Shown here: positions 37,972 to 47,750 of the stretch, piece after piece
How the letters are laid out: every line of letters begins with the position of its first letter
Position numbering within the stretch: the first letter of the stretch is position 1
NCBI RefSeq assembly: GCF_023073415.1
Contig: NZ_JADPJL010000060.1
Coordinates: 1-64,000, forward strand
DNA: 64,000 nt
Direction of reading: 5' to 3'
From: Bradyrhizobium sp. 190
Lineage (GTDB): Bacteria; Pseudomonadota; Alphaproteobacteria; Rhizobiales; Xanthobacteraceae
Translations under genes and position numbers: made by a program
The notes under the pieces: model-generated
Seen by the model: the letters and a program-made list of their open reading frames with translations, nothing else
Told to the model about the DNA's origin: nothing
The model's database searches: none

Positions 37972-38343
37972 TCAGCAAATCCCTCGGCCAGGCGAGCACG
38001 CGGCGGAGGTTGCGGCCACGGCGGTGAGGATGACGTTGATGGCGTCGCCCTCACGCCCCTTGGGATGGCAGCGGCCGAGGTGGCCGTCGCTCTTCATGTG
38101 GCCAATGATGGACTCGATGGCTGAGCGGCGCCGGAGCTCGCGCTCGATGACGCCGAAGACGCCCCGTTTCTGCCCGGAGATGAAGACGCGGCGCGGTCTA
38201 TCGGTGTTGTGGCCGCGATAGCCCTTGCCGACATAGGCGCGCTCGATCGCGCAGCCGGTTAGCATTTCGGTCGCCTCGATGATGGTGCCGAGCGAGTGTC
38301 CGTCATAGCGATTGCCGGGCAGTCCGCGAGCGTGCAGCACGTG
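37972..38343 (-). pseudogene. IS5-family transposase, C-terminal part, separated by an IS21 insertion
   Basis: The frame reads HVLHARGLPGNRYDGHSLGTIIEATEMLTG, then AYVGKGYRGHN, RRVFISGQKRGVF and IERELRRRSAIESIIGHMKSDGHLGRC. This is the DDE C-terminal part of an IS5-type transposase, with the ...RRRSAIE...H motif. The matching N-terminal part lies at 39.8-40.6 kb, so the gene was split by the IS21 element between them. The frame continues into the IS21 end by chance. Confidence 0.8.
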
Positions 38344-38346
38344 CGG

Positions 38347-38458
38347 ATTCCGATTTATTCCGGCCGGGTATTCCGATTTGAAGCCGGCCATCGTTCCGAT
38401 TTGAAGCCGGCCACGATTCCGAAATGAAACCGGCCGGCATTCGGATTTGAAGCCGGCC
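38347..38458. repeat. five 20-bp direct repeats with 23-bp period (IS21 end)
   Basis: Five copies of ATTCCGATTTGAAGCCGGCC, some with a few changes, start at 38347, 38370, 38393, 38416 and 38439. IS21-family elements carry multiple repeats at their ends that bind the transposase, and istA begins about 60 bases later. This marks the left end of the IS21 copy. Confidence 0.85.
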
Positions 38459-38516
38459 GGGTTTTTGGAAGTCGGCGTTTTCGTTTGGGTCAGTCCCTCA
38501 GGCATCAAATCCCTCG

Positions 38517-39795
38517 TTGATCAACGAGGGGAAGCGGATGCCGACCAAGAGAGAACTGACCATGCGACAGATACGACAGATGCTGCGGCTTGCCCGTGAT
38601 GCGGTGAGCGCCCGGGAGATCGGCCGCACGCTCGGCGTGGCGCGCAGCACCATCCAGGACAATCTCAAGCGTGCCTCGACTGCCGGGCTGGCGTGGCCTT
38701 TGGCGGGCGATCTGACCGACGCCGTTCTTGAACAACGTCTGTTTGCCCATGCCGGCGTCAGGCGCGGCTTCCGCCGGCGAGCTGAGCCGGATTGGGCCTC
38801 GCTGGCCTGTGAGCTGAAGCGGCCTGGCGTCAATCTGATGGTGCTGTGGGAGGAGTACCGGGCGGTCCATCCGGAAGGTTATGGCTACAGCCGGTTCTGC
38901 GATCTGTTCCGGGAATTCGAGCGGCGGCTGTCTCCGACGATGCGGCAGGACCATCCGGCCGGCGACAAGGTCTTTGTCGATTACTCCGGCAAGAAGATCA
39001 TGATCGTTGATCGCGCAACCGGGGTTGTGCGCGACGCGGAGATCTTCGTCGCCGTGCTTGGCGCCTCGAATTACACCGAGGCGGCCTAGACGCAGACACT
39101 TCCGGACTGGATCGAGGCCCATGTCCGGATGTTCCGGTTCTTTGGCGGGGTGCCACGCCTCGTCGTCCCTGACAATCTGAAGTCCGGCGTGCACCGGGCT
39201 TCGTTCTACGACCCTGAAATCAATCGCAGCTACGGGATGATGGCGTCCCATTACGGCATTGGCATCCTTCCGGCCCGGCCAAGAAAGCCCCGGGATAAGG
39301 CGAAAGTGGAGGCCGGAGTGCGTTTTGCCCAGACCTATATCCTCGGGCGGCTTCGCCGGCAGACCTTCTTCTCGCTGGCTGAGGCGAACGCGGCAATCAC
39401 CGCCGCGCTGGAGCGCATCAACGCCCACGTCATGCGCCGGATCGGCGTCAGCCGCCGACAATTGTTCGAGACCGTCGAGATGCCTGTCCTGTCGCCGTTG
39501 CCGGATGCCGACTATCAGTTCGCGGAATGGCTCCTGGCCCGCGTCTCGCTCCATTATCACGTCGAGATCGACGGCTTCTTCTACTCAATTCCACACGGCC
39601 TGATCCGGGAGCAGGTCGACTTTCGCGCCACCACCCGGTCCATCGAGCTGTTCCATCGGGTTTGCGTGTTGCTGCTCACCAGCGCCGTTATGGCGGCCGC
39701 CGGCACGGCACTGATCCCGATCACATGCCCAGTGCGCATCGGCGTTACGCCGAGTGGACTCCCGATCGATTCCGGCGCTGGGGTCGGTCGATCCG
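38517..39795 (+). pseudogene. istA: istA (IS21-family transposase), amber stop and frameshift, truncated
   Basis: IstA starts at 38517 or at the inner ATG at 38538. It has a helix-turn-helix (SAREIGRTLGVARSTIQDNL), then the DDE core FVDYSGKKIMIVD. A TAG at 39087 replaces what should be Trp before TQTLPDWIEAH. The same frame continues: FFGGVPRLVVPDNLKSGV with the second Asp, then ARPRKPRDKAKVE with the Glu. Near 39660 a frameshift occurs, and about 39800 the gene ends against IS5 sequence. The C-terminus and istB are gone, so it cannot move by itself. Confidence 0.85.
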
Positions 39796-39799
39796 CTTG

Positions 39800-40631
39800 C
39801 CGATGCATTCGACCTCCGGCGCATGCAGCGAATAGACCTTCGGCCCGCGCTGGTGCTGCTGCTGCTCGTGGACGCGGCGCGCCAGCAATAACAGCTTCGA
39901 AGACCTCCCCGCGAGCGCGGCGTCGCCCGCGATCTTGCGGCTGATGTCCCGCATGACCCGGCCGAGATAGGTACGCAACGTCTTCAGCGCCCGCCTGGCA
40001 CGCTTGAACTGCTTGGCATGGGCGTAGCGCTGATGCTTTATCAGGGCGAACTTGCCCACCCTCGCATAGGACTGGCGTAAATCCACCCCGGTTAGTTGCG
40101 CCAGCCGCACCAGCTTCTCGCGCGCCCGGTTCAGAAGCTTGGCATCGGTCGGAAGCATCACGTTCTTGGGCTGCACCGTCGTGTCGACGATCACCCGGGA
40201 GAACTCGGACGGTTTGATCGCCTTGGTCCTGACGGCAACCGACAGGCTCTCCTGCAGCAGGGCCTGAAGCCGCTCCTCGCCCATCCGGTTGCGCCAGCGC
40301 GTCGACGACGGGCGATCGAACACCAGCCGGTGCTGGAAGAACTCCTCGCCGCAGAAGAACTGGTAATAGGGTTCTCCACCCAGCGCTCGCACAGCACTTC
40401 GTCGGACAGGCCATAGGTGTGCTTGAGGATCGCGAGCCCCGCCATCAAGCGCGTCGGCACCGGCGGCTGGCCAGGGCCGTCCGTGTAGACCGCTCCGAAC
40501 GCCTGCTCCAGGAAGTCCCAATCCACCGTGCGCGCCAGCGTCACCAGCGAATGCTTCATGTCGATGATCTGATCGAGCCGGGAGCGAAACAGATCCTGCT
40601 CGCCAGTCTCGCGTCGCTCCCGTGGCCGCAT
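39800..40631 (-). pseudogene. IS5-family transposase, N-terminal part, frameshifted
   Basis: The first frame begins MRPRERRETGEQDLFRSRLDQIID and reads to VLCERWVENP. A slip near 40380 moves to YYQFFCGEEFFQHRLVFDRPSS, then VDTTVQPKNVMLPTDAKLLNRA with the first catalytic Asp, ending at VYSLHAPEVECIGK. The rest is at 37972-38343; about 30 residues between them are lost. It belongs to the same original gene. Confidence 0.8.
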
Positions 40632-41039
40632 CCAAACCTCCGCTCATGCACTCTGACGAGCAGAGAACCAGGACCGTCGATTCGACGGAATCGTCAGCCC
40701 GTCAGGACCGCTGGTCCCGAAGAACAAGCTGAACCGCCCCACCTTCGCTTAATGCCTTTGACGGGAAATGGTTCGTGAAGTCGCGCGTTCGTGGACAGCT
40801 TGGGCCCATAGCTGCTCAGAGGGCATCGTCGATTTAATCTGGCACGGAGCCGAAGAAGGCACTTCTCAGAGGTTTGAGAATCGGCGATAGCGCCTGTCGC
40901 GGAGATCTCGCAGGAAATCGCAAAGGCTGGCTCGCGCGAAGCACGACGGAAGTCGTCAGTGACGGCTCCGGAATAGGGGACGTGGAAAAGGTTTGCGACC
41001 TGATCGTGAACTGACAGAAACCGCTGAGTCTGACGGGAC
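40632..41039. other. intergenic between IS5 and IS6 remnants
   Basis: No reading frame of note and no repeats recognised. Confidence 0.35.
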
Positions 41040-41590
41040 GATTTAAGCCGCTTTATGATCCGCTCGCGTCGCCGGGTCGGCGGGTGAGAATTCTCAGCGC
41101 GGTGGTTGAGAGCTTTGTGGTGGCGATGGTCGGTCGGTGTGAAAGCCCATCTTCGCCCTTGCAGCGCCGTACGAACGGGGTTTGTACGTGATCATGACGC
41201 GCGGCGGCGTGCCGCCGAATTTTCAAGGGCTTCTTGACAAGCCGCTGCGCAGCGCGCGAGTCTCTTCGGCGCTGGATTAAGACCTCGAGAACGAGGCCAT
41301 TCTGGTCGACAGCGCGCCAGAGCCAATGTTGTTCGGCCGCGTCGAGATAGCGATTTCGTTCAGATGCCATTTGTCGCCGCGCGCGGAGCGCGCTGGCGGA
41401 TCCAAAAGGAGAACGCCTTGCCGAATTTGGTTCCCCACTGGCGCACGGTTTAATAGTTCACGACAATGCCGCGCGCCGCCAGCATTTCCTCGACCATGCG
41501 CAAGCTTAAGGAAACGGGAAATACATCCAAACGGCATAGCAGATCACTTCCGGTGGGAAACCATGACGGCGAGAAAGAACCCCGGGCGGT
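41040..41590 (-). pseudogene. IS6-family transposase remnant, frameshifted
   Basis: Minus frames in order give RRHGFPPEVICYAVWMYF, then LKLAHGRGNAGG in the place of the LRMVEEMLAARG helix, then GDKWHLNEIAIS (first Asp region), HWLWRAVDQNGLVLEVLIQRRRD and RLVKKPLK. This is an IS6/IS26-type DDE transposase with several frame changes and no intact end. Confidence 0.7.
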
Positions 41591-42250
41591 TGGCATGCCG
41601 CTCGTCTGCCCGCTCGGCCGCTCCAATTCGTTAACTTGACCGTGGCTTCCGCACCCTCAACCCTCGGCTGCTCCGTCCTGTCAACGCCATGCAGCTGAAA
41701 CACTACACTCTTCACGTATCCGAACCGATGCGAACAATTGTTTTCGCGGGCGTCTCCTTGCTTTGAGGTCAGCGACGCCCCCTCATCTTGCCCCCAGAGT
41801 AGCGGAAAGGGCCGTCCACCCCAGCACGAGAGCCCGGTGCGGCTGGCCCGCACGCGTTTGGCCCTTTACACCGCATTCTGGTGCTCCAGGCCGGGAAGCC
41901 CAATCATTGTGGGGCGCTAAGCACGGCGCCGCAGACACTTACCGAAGCGATCGGCGACGGGATCGAACACAAATGCGCAAAACTGCTTCATTCACGATCT
42001 GAAGCATAGCCGGATCCTAGGCTATTCGGATCCGGCCATCGCAAGCGCGGCGACAAGCGCCGCGATGCTGTTTTTCAAGCCAAAGGAAGTTGTGGTCTCG
42101 ACGCTCCCGATCGAATTTCAGTCGGACCCGTTGTCGATCTGTTCGAGGAGCCCGCGCCGGCTTCGAGTTCATCGAGGATTTCCTCTCGGTGATAACGGTC
42201 TGCTTGATGGTGTCACCACAGCGACGCTCTGGCGTGAGACACTCAGGTAA
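41591..42250. other. gene-poor stretch downstream of the 801-aa effector
   Basis: Short frames only. I see no insertion-sequence or gene family and no convincing terminator hairpin. Confidence 0.35.
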
Positions 42251-44656
42251 CTACATCCTGAGGCGCGCGAACTGCATCGACGCATGCTCCGCCTCGCGAA
42301 GGGAGTCGCATGGGACGATGCTCAACAACGACTTACAGAACGCAGGCGTGAGCTTGCCGCGGTGGATCACGACGTTCTCGTGCCCCGTGGCCGCTCGAGC
42401 GCTCTGCCATTGCCGATTGTAGCCGCGCTGTTCATTGGACTTCACGTGGCAAGCGGCGAAGTCGGCGCCGCCCAGCGTGGCCAACTGCCAGGCATGTACC
42501 GGCAGCTTGGTATGGATGTGCACCCACATCGGATTTGGCATCCTACCACTGCGCAGCGCCTTGGGCTGCAGCTTGATCTCGAACAGCGTCGCTGGCTCGC
42601 TCTTCAAGGCGCGGGGTGGATACACAGACGCAAGTTCTTCGGCCGCCTGCAACTGTTCAAGGTACTTCTGCGACGGAAACGCGTATGTCTTCATGCAATC
42701 GATCGTGATCGCCGCCTTTCGTGCGTTCAATGAGTTTGCCTGTCCCTGAACCTGGGATAACATCGCCTTAAGCTGGACTATTTTTCCGTGCACTTCAGGC
42801 AATTGCGCATGCGTGAGTAGGCCATTGCGGAGGGGCTCCTCCAGCGCGGCTACACAGGCCTTAATCTCGACTTCTTGCGTCTGCAGGCGCTTAAGGACGA
42901 GATCCACGACGTGGTCGGCGTCCTCAGGCTTCATCTGGCGCGCTTGCGAGATGGCGCTTTGCTGAGCCGGCAGATCGAACTGCAGCAGCTCGTCCAATCG
43001 CTTGAGTAATCCCGTCAGTGCGTTCCTGGAGGGCGGAGCCTGCCACATCGCCAGGTGCCCGGTCGCCGATGATGACGCCCTCGCGCGTGCCTCCTCCGCA
43101 CTCGCGAGTTTCTTCGTACCCATATCCGAGAGTACGATAACCTTGGCAGTAGAGGCTGTGGCAGCGTCGGGCCTAGCGAGCTGCGGCTCGCGCAGCCCGG
43201 CCGTTGAACTCCCCTCGCCTGCGGCCGGTGCGCGCTTGCCTTTCCCCTTCCTGCGCGCCGCGTGGCTCTCAGCCGCTAAGTCGGTCTTTTCCGATATCGC
43301 AGTCTGGGCAGGCTGCTCCACTTGCCTCTTTGGCTGCACTGCCAAAAGTCGCGTGACTTGATGCGCGGTGACCCATGCAGCTTCCACGACCTGGTCCAAC
43401 TGTTCCAATGGAAGGTCGGCATCCGTTCCAGCATCCCTTAGCCTGGCAACGATGCGTTCCACCCCTGAGGCCAATTCCGAATGCCGTTCCATGACTCCTT
43501 CCAGAACGGTGCAGTGCTCTGCGTCGAGGGGCTCTCCGTCCTGGTTCAGAACGGCTTTGTGCGTCGAGAGGAATGCCGGAAAAGCATCCTGGATATAGGT
43601 CCCGAGCAGACGCACCCGCCCGTTCTCGTCCATGAGGGCGTCCCTCACGGCTGGTTCAAACGTGCTCGCCTGAGACTCAATCAGAAGCTTCGCGAGCGCG
43701 ATCCGCGATTCCAGATAAAAGCACCCATCATAAAGTGCCGAGCCGGTATGCAGGCGTAGTGCGGCTTCGTTGGCCTTCCGCATCTCGGGCGTCGTGCTTG
43801 CCAAGTTGGCAGTGGCCTCGCAGGCGGACTGCATCCGTTCCGAGCGCAACAGCTTCTTTCCCCACCACTCGATGACAGGCACATGGTCCTTCACCATACT
43901 GGAAGCCACTCGGCTCAGCTGGTCGGGGGTAGCGTTGGATTCGAAAATCCGCTGGAAGACCTCTGCCGATTTCTTTCTGCGCTTTTCCAAGGCGAGGATA
44001 ATCGCCGAGCCCACAATCTTGCCTTGATGCCCCGCATCGAGCACGGCATAGCAGTATTGACGGGCCTCAGCGTCGGACAGAATGCTCCGCGCCACGGCCG
44101 GGCGCACGCTCGCGTAGTACTCCAGAACTGCCGAGCCTGCTTTGACGAACCGATCGGCCAGCTCTAGCGCCTCCTCCGAGTTCTGGGCTTGCATGCCCGC
44201 ATTACCGCAAGCGTCAAGTTCCTCACGCAGGCGATCCATGTGTCGCCTTGTTGCGTTGATTTCTTCCTCTGACGAGGAAATGGGGACTGCCACACCGGAA
44301 GTTGGCGGCTGGCTGGCGACCGGCGCCGTGTCTCCACCCTCCGACACTGAGGGAAAGCCGCGCCGCCGCGCAGTGACTGCACGTGGCGCAGCGGCTGCAC
44401 GTGCCGCAGCGCCTAGGATTCGATCTGGGCCAACGGAGGGACCGGAAGACCTGTCGCCAAGGGCATCGTCGGCACCGCGCGCCGTGCTAGCGGAGGGCGT
44501 CCCTCTATCTTGGGGCCCAGAGCGCATCCGCTCCACGACGGAATCGAACGATTGACTGCCTTCCCCAGGGGCTAGCCTTGAGTGCGAGCGTGAACTGCTC
44601 GATCCGGCTCCAGCATCTCCAGTGCGCGATCTTCCAGATCGGCCAATGCCCGTCAT
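42251..44656 (-). CDS. candidate T3SS effector, 801 aa, not recognised
   Basis: The ATG at 44656 follows GGAGATGG and lies 43 bases after a tts box. A longer in-frame opening to 45112 overlaps that box and intron debris, so I reject it. The first ~110 residues are Ser/Arg/Gly-rich (GAGSSSSRSHSR), as expected of a T3 secretion signal. A long helical middle follows (ADRFVKAGSAVLEYYASVRPAVARSIL), then a basic KGKGKR patch near residue 470. A second helical region and a distinctive C-terminal block near residue 710 (MPNPMWVHIHTKLPVHAWQL, NVVIHRGKLTPAFCKSLLS) complete it. I find no catalytic motif. It loosely recalls large XopP/Hlk-type effectors, but I cannot confirm this. Confidence 0.75.
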   Translation of the reverse strand: MTGIGRSGRSRTGDAGAGSSSSRSHSRLAPGEGSQSFDSVVERMRSGPQDRGTPSASTARGADDALGDRSSGPSVGPDRILGAAARAAAAPRAVTARRRGFPSVSEGGDTAPVASQPPTSGVAVPISSSEEEINATRRHMDRLREELDACGNAGMQAQNSEEALELADRFVKAGSAVLEYYASVRPAVARSILSDAEARQYCYAVLDAGHQGKIVGSAIILALEKRRKKSAEVFQRIFESNATPDQLSRVASSMVKDHVPVIEWWGKKLLRSERMQSACEATANLASTTPEMRKANEAALRLHTGSALYDGCFYLESRIALAKLLIESQASTFEPAVRDALMDENGRVRLLGTYIQDAFPAFLSTHKAVLNQDGEPLDAEHCTVLEGVMERHSELASGVERIVARLRDAGTDADLPLEQLDQVVEAAWVTAHQVTRLLAVQPKRQVEQPAQTAISEKTDLAAESHAARRKGKGKRAPAAGEGSSTAGLREPQLARPDAATASTAKVIVLSDMGTKKLASAEEARARASSSATGHLAMWQAPPSRNALTGLLKRLDELLQFDLPAQQSAISQARQMKPEDADHVVDLVLKRLQTQEVEIKACVAALEEPLRNGLLTHAQLPEVHGKIVQLKAMLSQVQGQANSLNARKAAITIDCMKTYAFPSQKYLEQLQAAEELASVYPPRALKSEPATLFEIKLQPKALRSGRMPNPMWVHIHTKLPVHAWQLATLGGADFAACHVKSNEQRGYNRQWQSARAATGHENVVIHRGKLTPAFCKSLLSIVPCDSLREAEHASMQFARLRM

Positions 44657-44698
44657 ATTCCATCTCCAATCAAGTCGAGAATGCGCAGCCTGTCTGGA

Positions 44699-44728
44699 TA
44701 GACAGGCTGGCTGACGAGTAGCTGACGA
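44699..44728 (-). promoter_or_regulatory. tts box upstream of the 801-aa effector
   Basis: The minus strand reads TCGTCAGCTACTCGTCAGCC followed by AGCCTGTCTA. It is nearly the same variant as the nolB box, which has TCGTCAGCTTGTCGTCAGCT then GGCCTGTCTA. Confidence 0.83.
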
Positions 44729-44766
44729 AGGGCGTTTTTCCGGTTGCACAGGAAACCCACATCGCC

Positions 44767-45360
44767 GTGGATCGTGGTCGAGTAGCTCGGCCATTTGCTT
44801 TGCCCTCACAGATCCGGGCAGACGGCTTTGGCGAGTAGGCCGGCGGAATCTCACCGCCGGCCTCTCAAGGATCCCAGCGTGAGACTCTCGCGTCACTAGG
44901 CTCCCATCAGGCGAACGAGCCGCGTATGCCGATCTTCCATTGTGCGAACAACCCGGGACGTTCGCGAGATAGTCGTTCGAGAACGCGGCCGGTCTTGGCC
45001 TTGCGACCCCATAAAGCGTTTGAACTTCCGCACCATCCAAGCCTCGATTGTCTGATTGACGTATCGAAGGATTGACCCAGAGGCGCCCGCCTGAATCGAC
45101 CGTAATACACAATCTCCCCGCAGGAGGGGATTGAGCTGCCGAGCGATCTCAGCCATTGACACATGGGTCCGTTTTCGGAGGTTCAAATCCCGGATTGCCG
45201 CCCGCATAAACTTCAGCGCCGAAGCGCTGAGCCGAGGCAGAAAACTGCAAAACACCGAGGCGTTTTGTGAGTTCTTTGCCCGTCGCGGCCCGAAGCAGTA
45301 GCCGAGGAAGTCAAACTTGACGTTCGAAACCGGGCATATGTCACGCGCGAGGAGCACGAT
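44767..45360 (-). mobile_element. group II intron remnant with maturase C-terminus
   Basis: Minus frames give FDFLGYCFGPRRAKNSQ, FLPRLSASALKFMRAAIRDLNLRKRTHVSMAEIARQLNPLLRG and, over a frameshift, YYGRF, LRYVNQTIEAWMVRKFKRFMG and FAQWKIGIRGSF. This is the maturase (domain X) end of an intron reverse transcriptase. After its stop come a 9-bp hairpin (44838-44862) and the 3' strand of a domain V-like element (AAAGCCGTCTGCCCGGATCTG). The tail ending CGACCACGAT closes it near 44767. The same tail occurs at 63.9 kb. Confidence 0.75.
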
Positions 45361-45442
45361 CCGGCGCGAGCGCTTCCTTCAAGTTCACTTCTGAACCGGC
45401 CCCTGCAATAGCGAAATACCAGTCCGCCCCAGCCCGCTCTCA

Positions 45443-46410
45443 TCATTCCGAATCGTCTTGTCCCCCAGCCAATCTTCGAACAGCGCGCTCCAGGTAATAC
45501 GAGGGATCATCGTCACACGAATCCGTCTCGCAGCTCTCTTGACTATCGCTATCCTCGACTTTGGAAAGATACTTTGTAGGCCTGACTACTCGGTGCCACT
45601 GGTCGTTCTCGTTCTTCGTCCACACTTTGGGATGCTGTTGAGGATCAAGCACCCAGTTATTGCGACCCACGTGAACAAAACCCATTTCCGCTAGACGGGG
45701 TTCCATACCTCCTACGCCAGGACGTGATAAGACCACCGGATGATCACCGTCCATTCGCAGTTCATGCTCCAGCAGGATATCGCCCGCGTTCTCGGCGAGC
45801 GGATAAGTAACGCGTAGATCTACCACGGACGTGATATCGTTACGCCCGAACTGTTGGCGAAAATGGTCTCCCCCTGATCCTGACCGAGCCTCCGGCTCCT
45901 AAAAGCCCTATAGTTTCGTCACCCAACCTGATATCTGAAAAATCGCGCGTGCTTACCCGGATCATCGTAAGTACTGGAATAGCCTCCACCCACCGACAGT
46001 TGCAGCCCGCTCGGCTTTCTTCGAACAAAATCCGAGTACTCCTGCGGGTTACTGGCGATGTGCATGATTTCACTGGACAAGAATCTCGTCACTTTGCGCA
46101 TGAAAGATTCTCAGTCGACGATCTTGATAATGGGCGGATTGGAACGCAGGAAGTATGGCGTCGCGCCCGCCGACAACGACCCACCTCGCTCCAGGCCGGC
46201 AACCGCTTCCGCAAAACGGAGCCACCGATTCTGCCATACATCAGATGCACGCGATTGAGCTCGTGCCGCGACAAGCTTTGCCGAGGAGGATACACAACCT
46301 AGCTGACCACAACCTGACCAAAGCATCTGTCCGCACTCCGATGCGACTGCCATGCACTCTGCGGAAGACTTATTGGCCGTCAAGCTCTCTAGGATCGGGG
46401 CGCTTCGGCT
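45443..46410 (-). pseudogene. nopP paralogue, frameshifted
   Basis: In order the frames give YFLRSNPPIIKIVD, then VTRFLSSEIMHIASNPQEYSDFV, FFRYQVG and DETIGLLGAGGSVRIRGRPF. The last open frame (45826-45443) has VDLRVTYPLAENAGDILLEHELRMDGDHPVV, MGFVHVGRNNWVLDPQQHPK and an acidic end. Each block aligns with the intact NopP at 36.6 kb. At least three frame changes break it. No clear tts box was seen upstream. Confidence 0.78.
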
Positions 46411-46711
46411 CAGACGGAACAACTTGCTGACGCGCGGTCATGCACCATGCGAATTCCGGAGCAAGTCGCCCACCAATTCCGAGATGATGCACCATTCTGA
46501 TCAGACGTAGAATGTCGATCACAACAACATTTTTTCCCACGTCCGGATGGAGCACAACCGACATTGCTGGGCGAGTGACCATAACCTGGGTTTTGCTAGT
46601 CCAGAAGAGTCGGCGCCCAATGTGAGCCTTGCAGGACGACGCCGCCATGCAAATCACCAAAATTATCGCTCGCCCCACCAGAGCTGCCAGCGACAGATTG
46701 CGTTCGGTCAT
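46370..46711 (-). CDS. hypothetical protein with lipobox-like N-terminus (113 aa)
   Basis: The frame begins MTERNLSLAALVGRAIILVICMAASSCKA, a hydrophobic signal with a possible lipobox, and ends in a Pro/Arg tail. It is divergent from the upstream member of the nod-box duplication, and the corresponding part of the second copy has stop codons. Function unknown; it may itself be a remnant. Confidence 0.35.
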   Translation of the reverse strand: MTERNLSLAALVGRAIILVICMAASSCKAHIGRRLFWTSKTQVMVTRPAMSVVLHPDVGKNVVVIDILRLIRMVHHLGIGGRLAPEFAWCMTARQQVVPSEPKRPDPRELDGQ

Positions 46712-46815
46712 CAGAGCATCAGGTGCGACTAGGAGACTGAGACACAGACCTCAGACGTGTTGTCACTATCCAGGATGCGAATGCAATCCATCCAAAGAAT
46801 TGATTTCACACTTCA
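46635..46815 (+). repeat. diverged duplicate of the nod-box region (copy A)
   Basis: This stretch aligns with 47210-47390 at an offset of about 570 bases. Shared blocks include ATGCAAATC, GCATC, AGGAGA, TTGTCACT, GAATGCA and ATCCAAA-N-ATTGATTTCAC. By eye roughly two-thirds of bases match. It contains a degenerate nod box at about 46768-46814 whose right-hand part (CACACTTC) departs from the consensus CACCAATC. Confidence 0.65.
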
Positions 46816-47209
46816 TGTGCTGCCGGGTAGGGAAAGCGCCGTGCATCACGCAACATGGTAGGTTTGCTGTCGGCAAAGCTGCGATGAGTACGTGATCATG
46901 GACGCCGCGATCGGATTGTAGGCACGGTTTTGCCCGGTGCGGCCAACTTCATGTCACCCCCCGTCTTTGGATTGTGCGGCCGTTGAGCAGTTCATTCCAC
47001 AGCGTCTCGGTGATTTTATAAAAGTCAAAAAAAGGAAGGCGCGGCAGGACGGCCTCGTTATGGCGTTCTCCAGCTGAGCGTAGCCGCGCTTGGCCATCAC
47101 TGTCGCTCCGGTGATCGGAACACGAAGGAGGCTCACCTTCCAGGCCGAATGAGGAAGTTCGTTGCTCAAGCACGGAACGTCTGCCGGCGTGTGAGGCTTT
47201 GTAAATTGA
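46816..47209. other. intergenic between the two nod-box copies
   Basis: No supported gene. Minus-strand frames here are the decayed counterpart of the 113-aa frame in copy A. Confidence 0.35.
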
Positions 47210-47340
47210 GGGCCGCGATGCAAATCGCCTATCATCGCTGCTCCCCCATCAAACCTGCGGCCGTGCGGCTGCGCTCGCCATCGGAAGCATCGATCGTGAT
47301 GAGGAGATTTAGATCCAGACCATGGAACGGCATTGTCACT

Positions 47341-47387
47341 GATCCGCCATGTGAATGCATCGATCCAAACCATCGATTTCACCAATC
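47341..47387 (+). promoter_or_regulatory. nod box upstream of ttsI
   Basis: The 47-base element starts GATCC, has GTGAATG in the middle, and ends ATCCAAACCATCGATTTCAC-CAATC. The last 25 bases differ from the NodD-binding consensus ATCCAAACAATCGATTT-TACCAATC at only two positions. It lies about 360 bases before ttsI, so flavonoid-activated NodD should start ttsI transcription here. Confidence 0.88.
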
Positions 47388-47750
47388 AATGTGTTCTCGT
47401 CAATCATCTCGACCTCACGATGTCGGCGACAACTGCCGGGATTGTTCCGGCGCTGAGCGGGGTGCTGCCCGCCTATCGATGCATTTGATTGATTGCCGCC
47501 TATGTCCCGGTGGCAAGAGCACATTCGACGTCACCAAGATGCATGCGCGCCACGTGAGACAGTGAACAACGCCAGTCGAGCTTACAATGGAATCCCGATC
47601 CAGTACGCGATTCGCCAGTACCGCTGCTCTTCGTCTATTCCGGATTCCAACGCTTACGCGGAGGCCGGACTGTTCAATTCCGCTCGGGGGTGGTCATGCT
47701 CGAACGTGACGTGGTGGTTGTCTTGGCGTGACTTGACAGGAGGTCGTGGA

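Noticed and set aside
38347..38458. Regular 23-bp-period repeats that look like a small CRISPR array
   Set aside because: Only 3-base spacers separate 20-bp repeats, and an IS21 istA follows at once. They are IS21 terminal repeats.
44657..45112. N-terminal extension of the 801-aa effector to 953 residues
   Set aside because: It would run through the tts box and intron debris. The inner ATG at 44656 has a good ribosome-binding site and fits box spacing.
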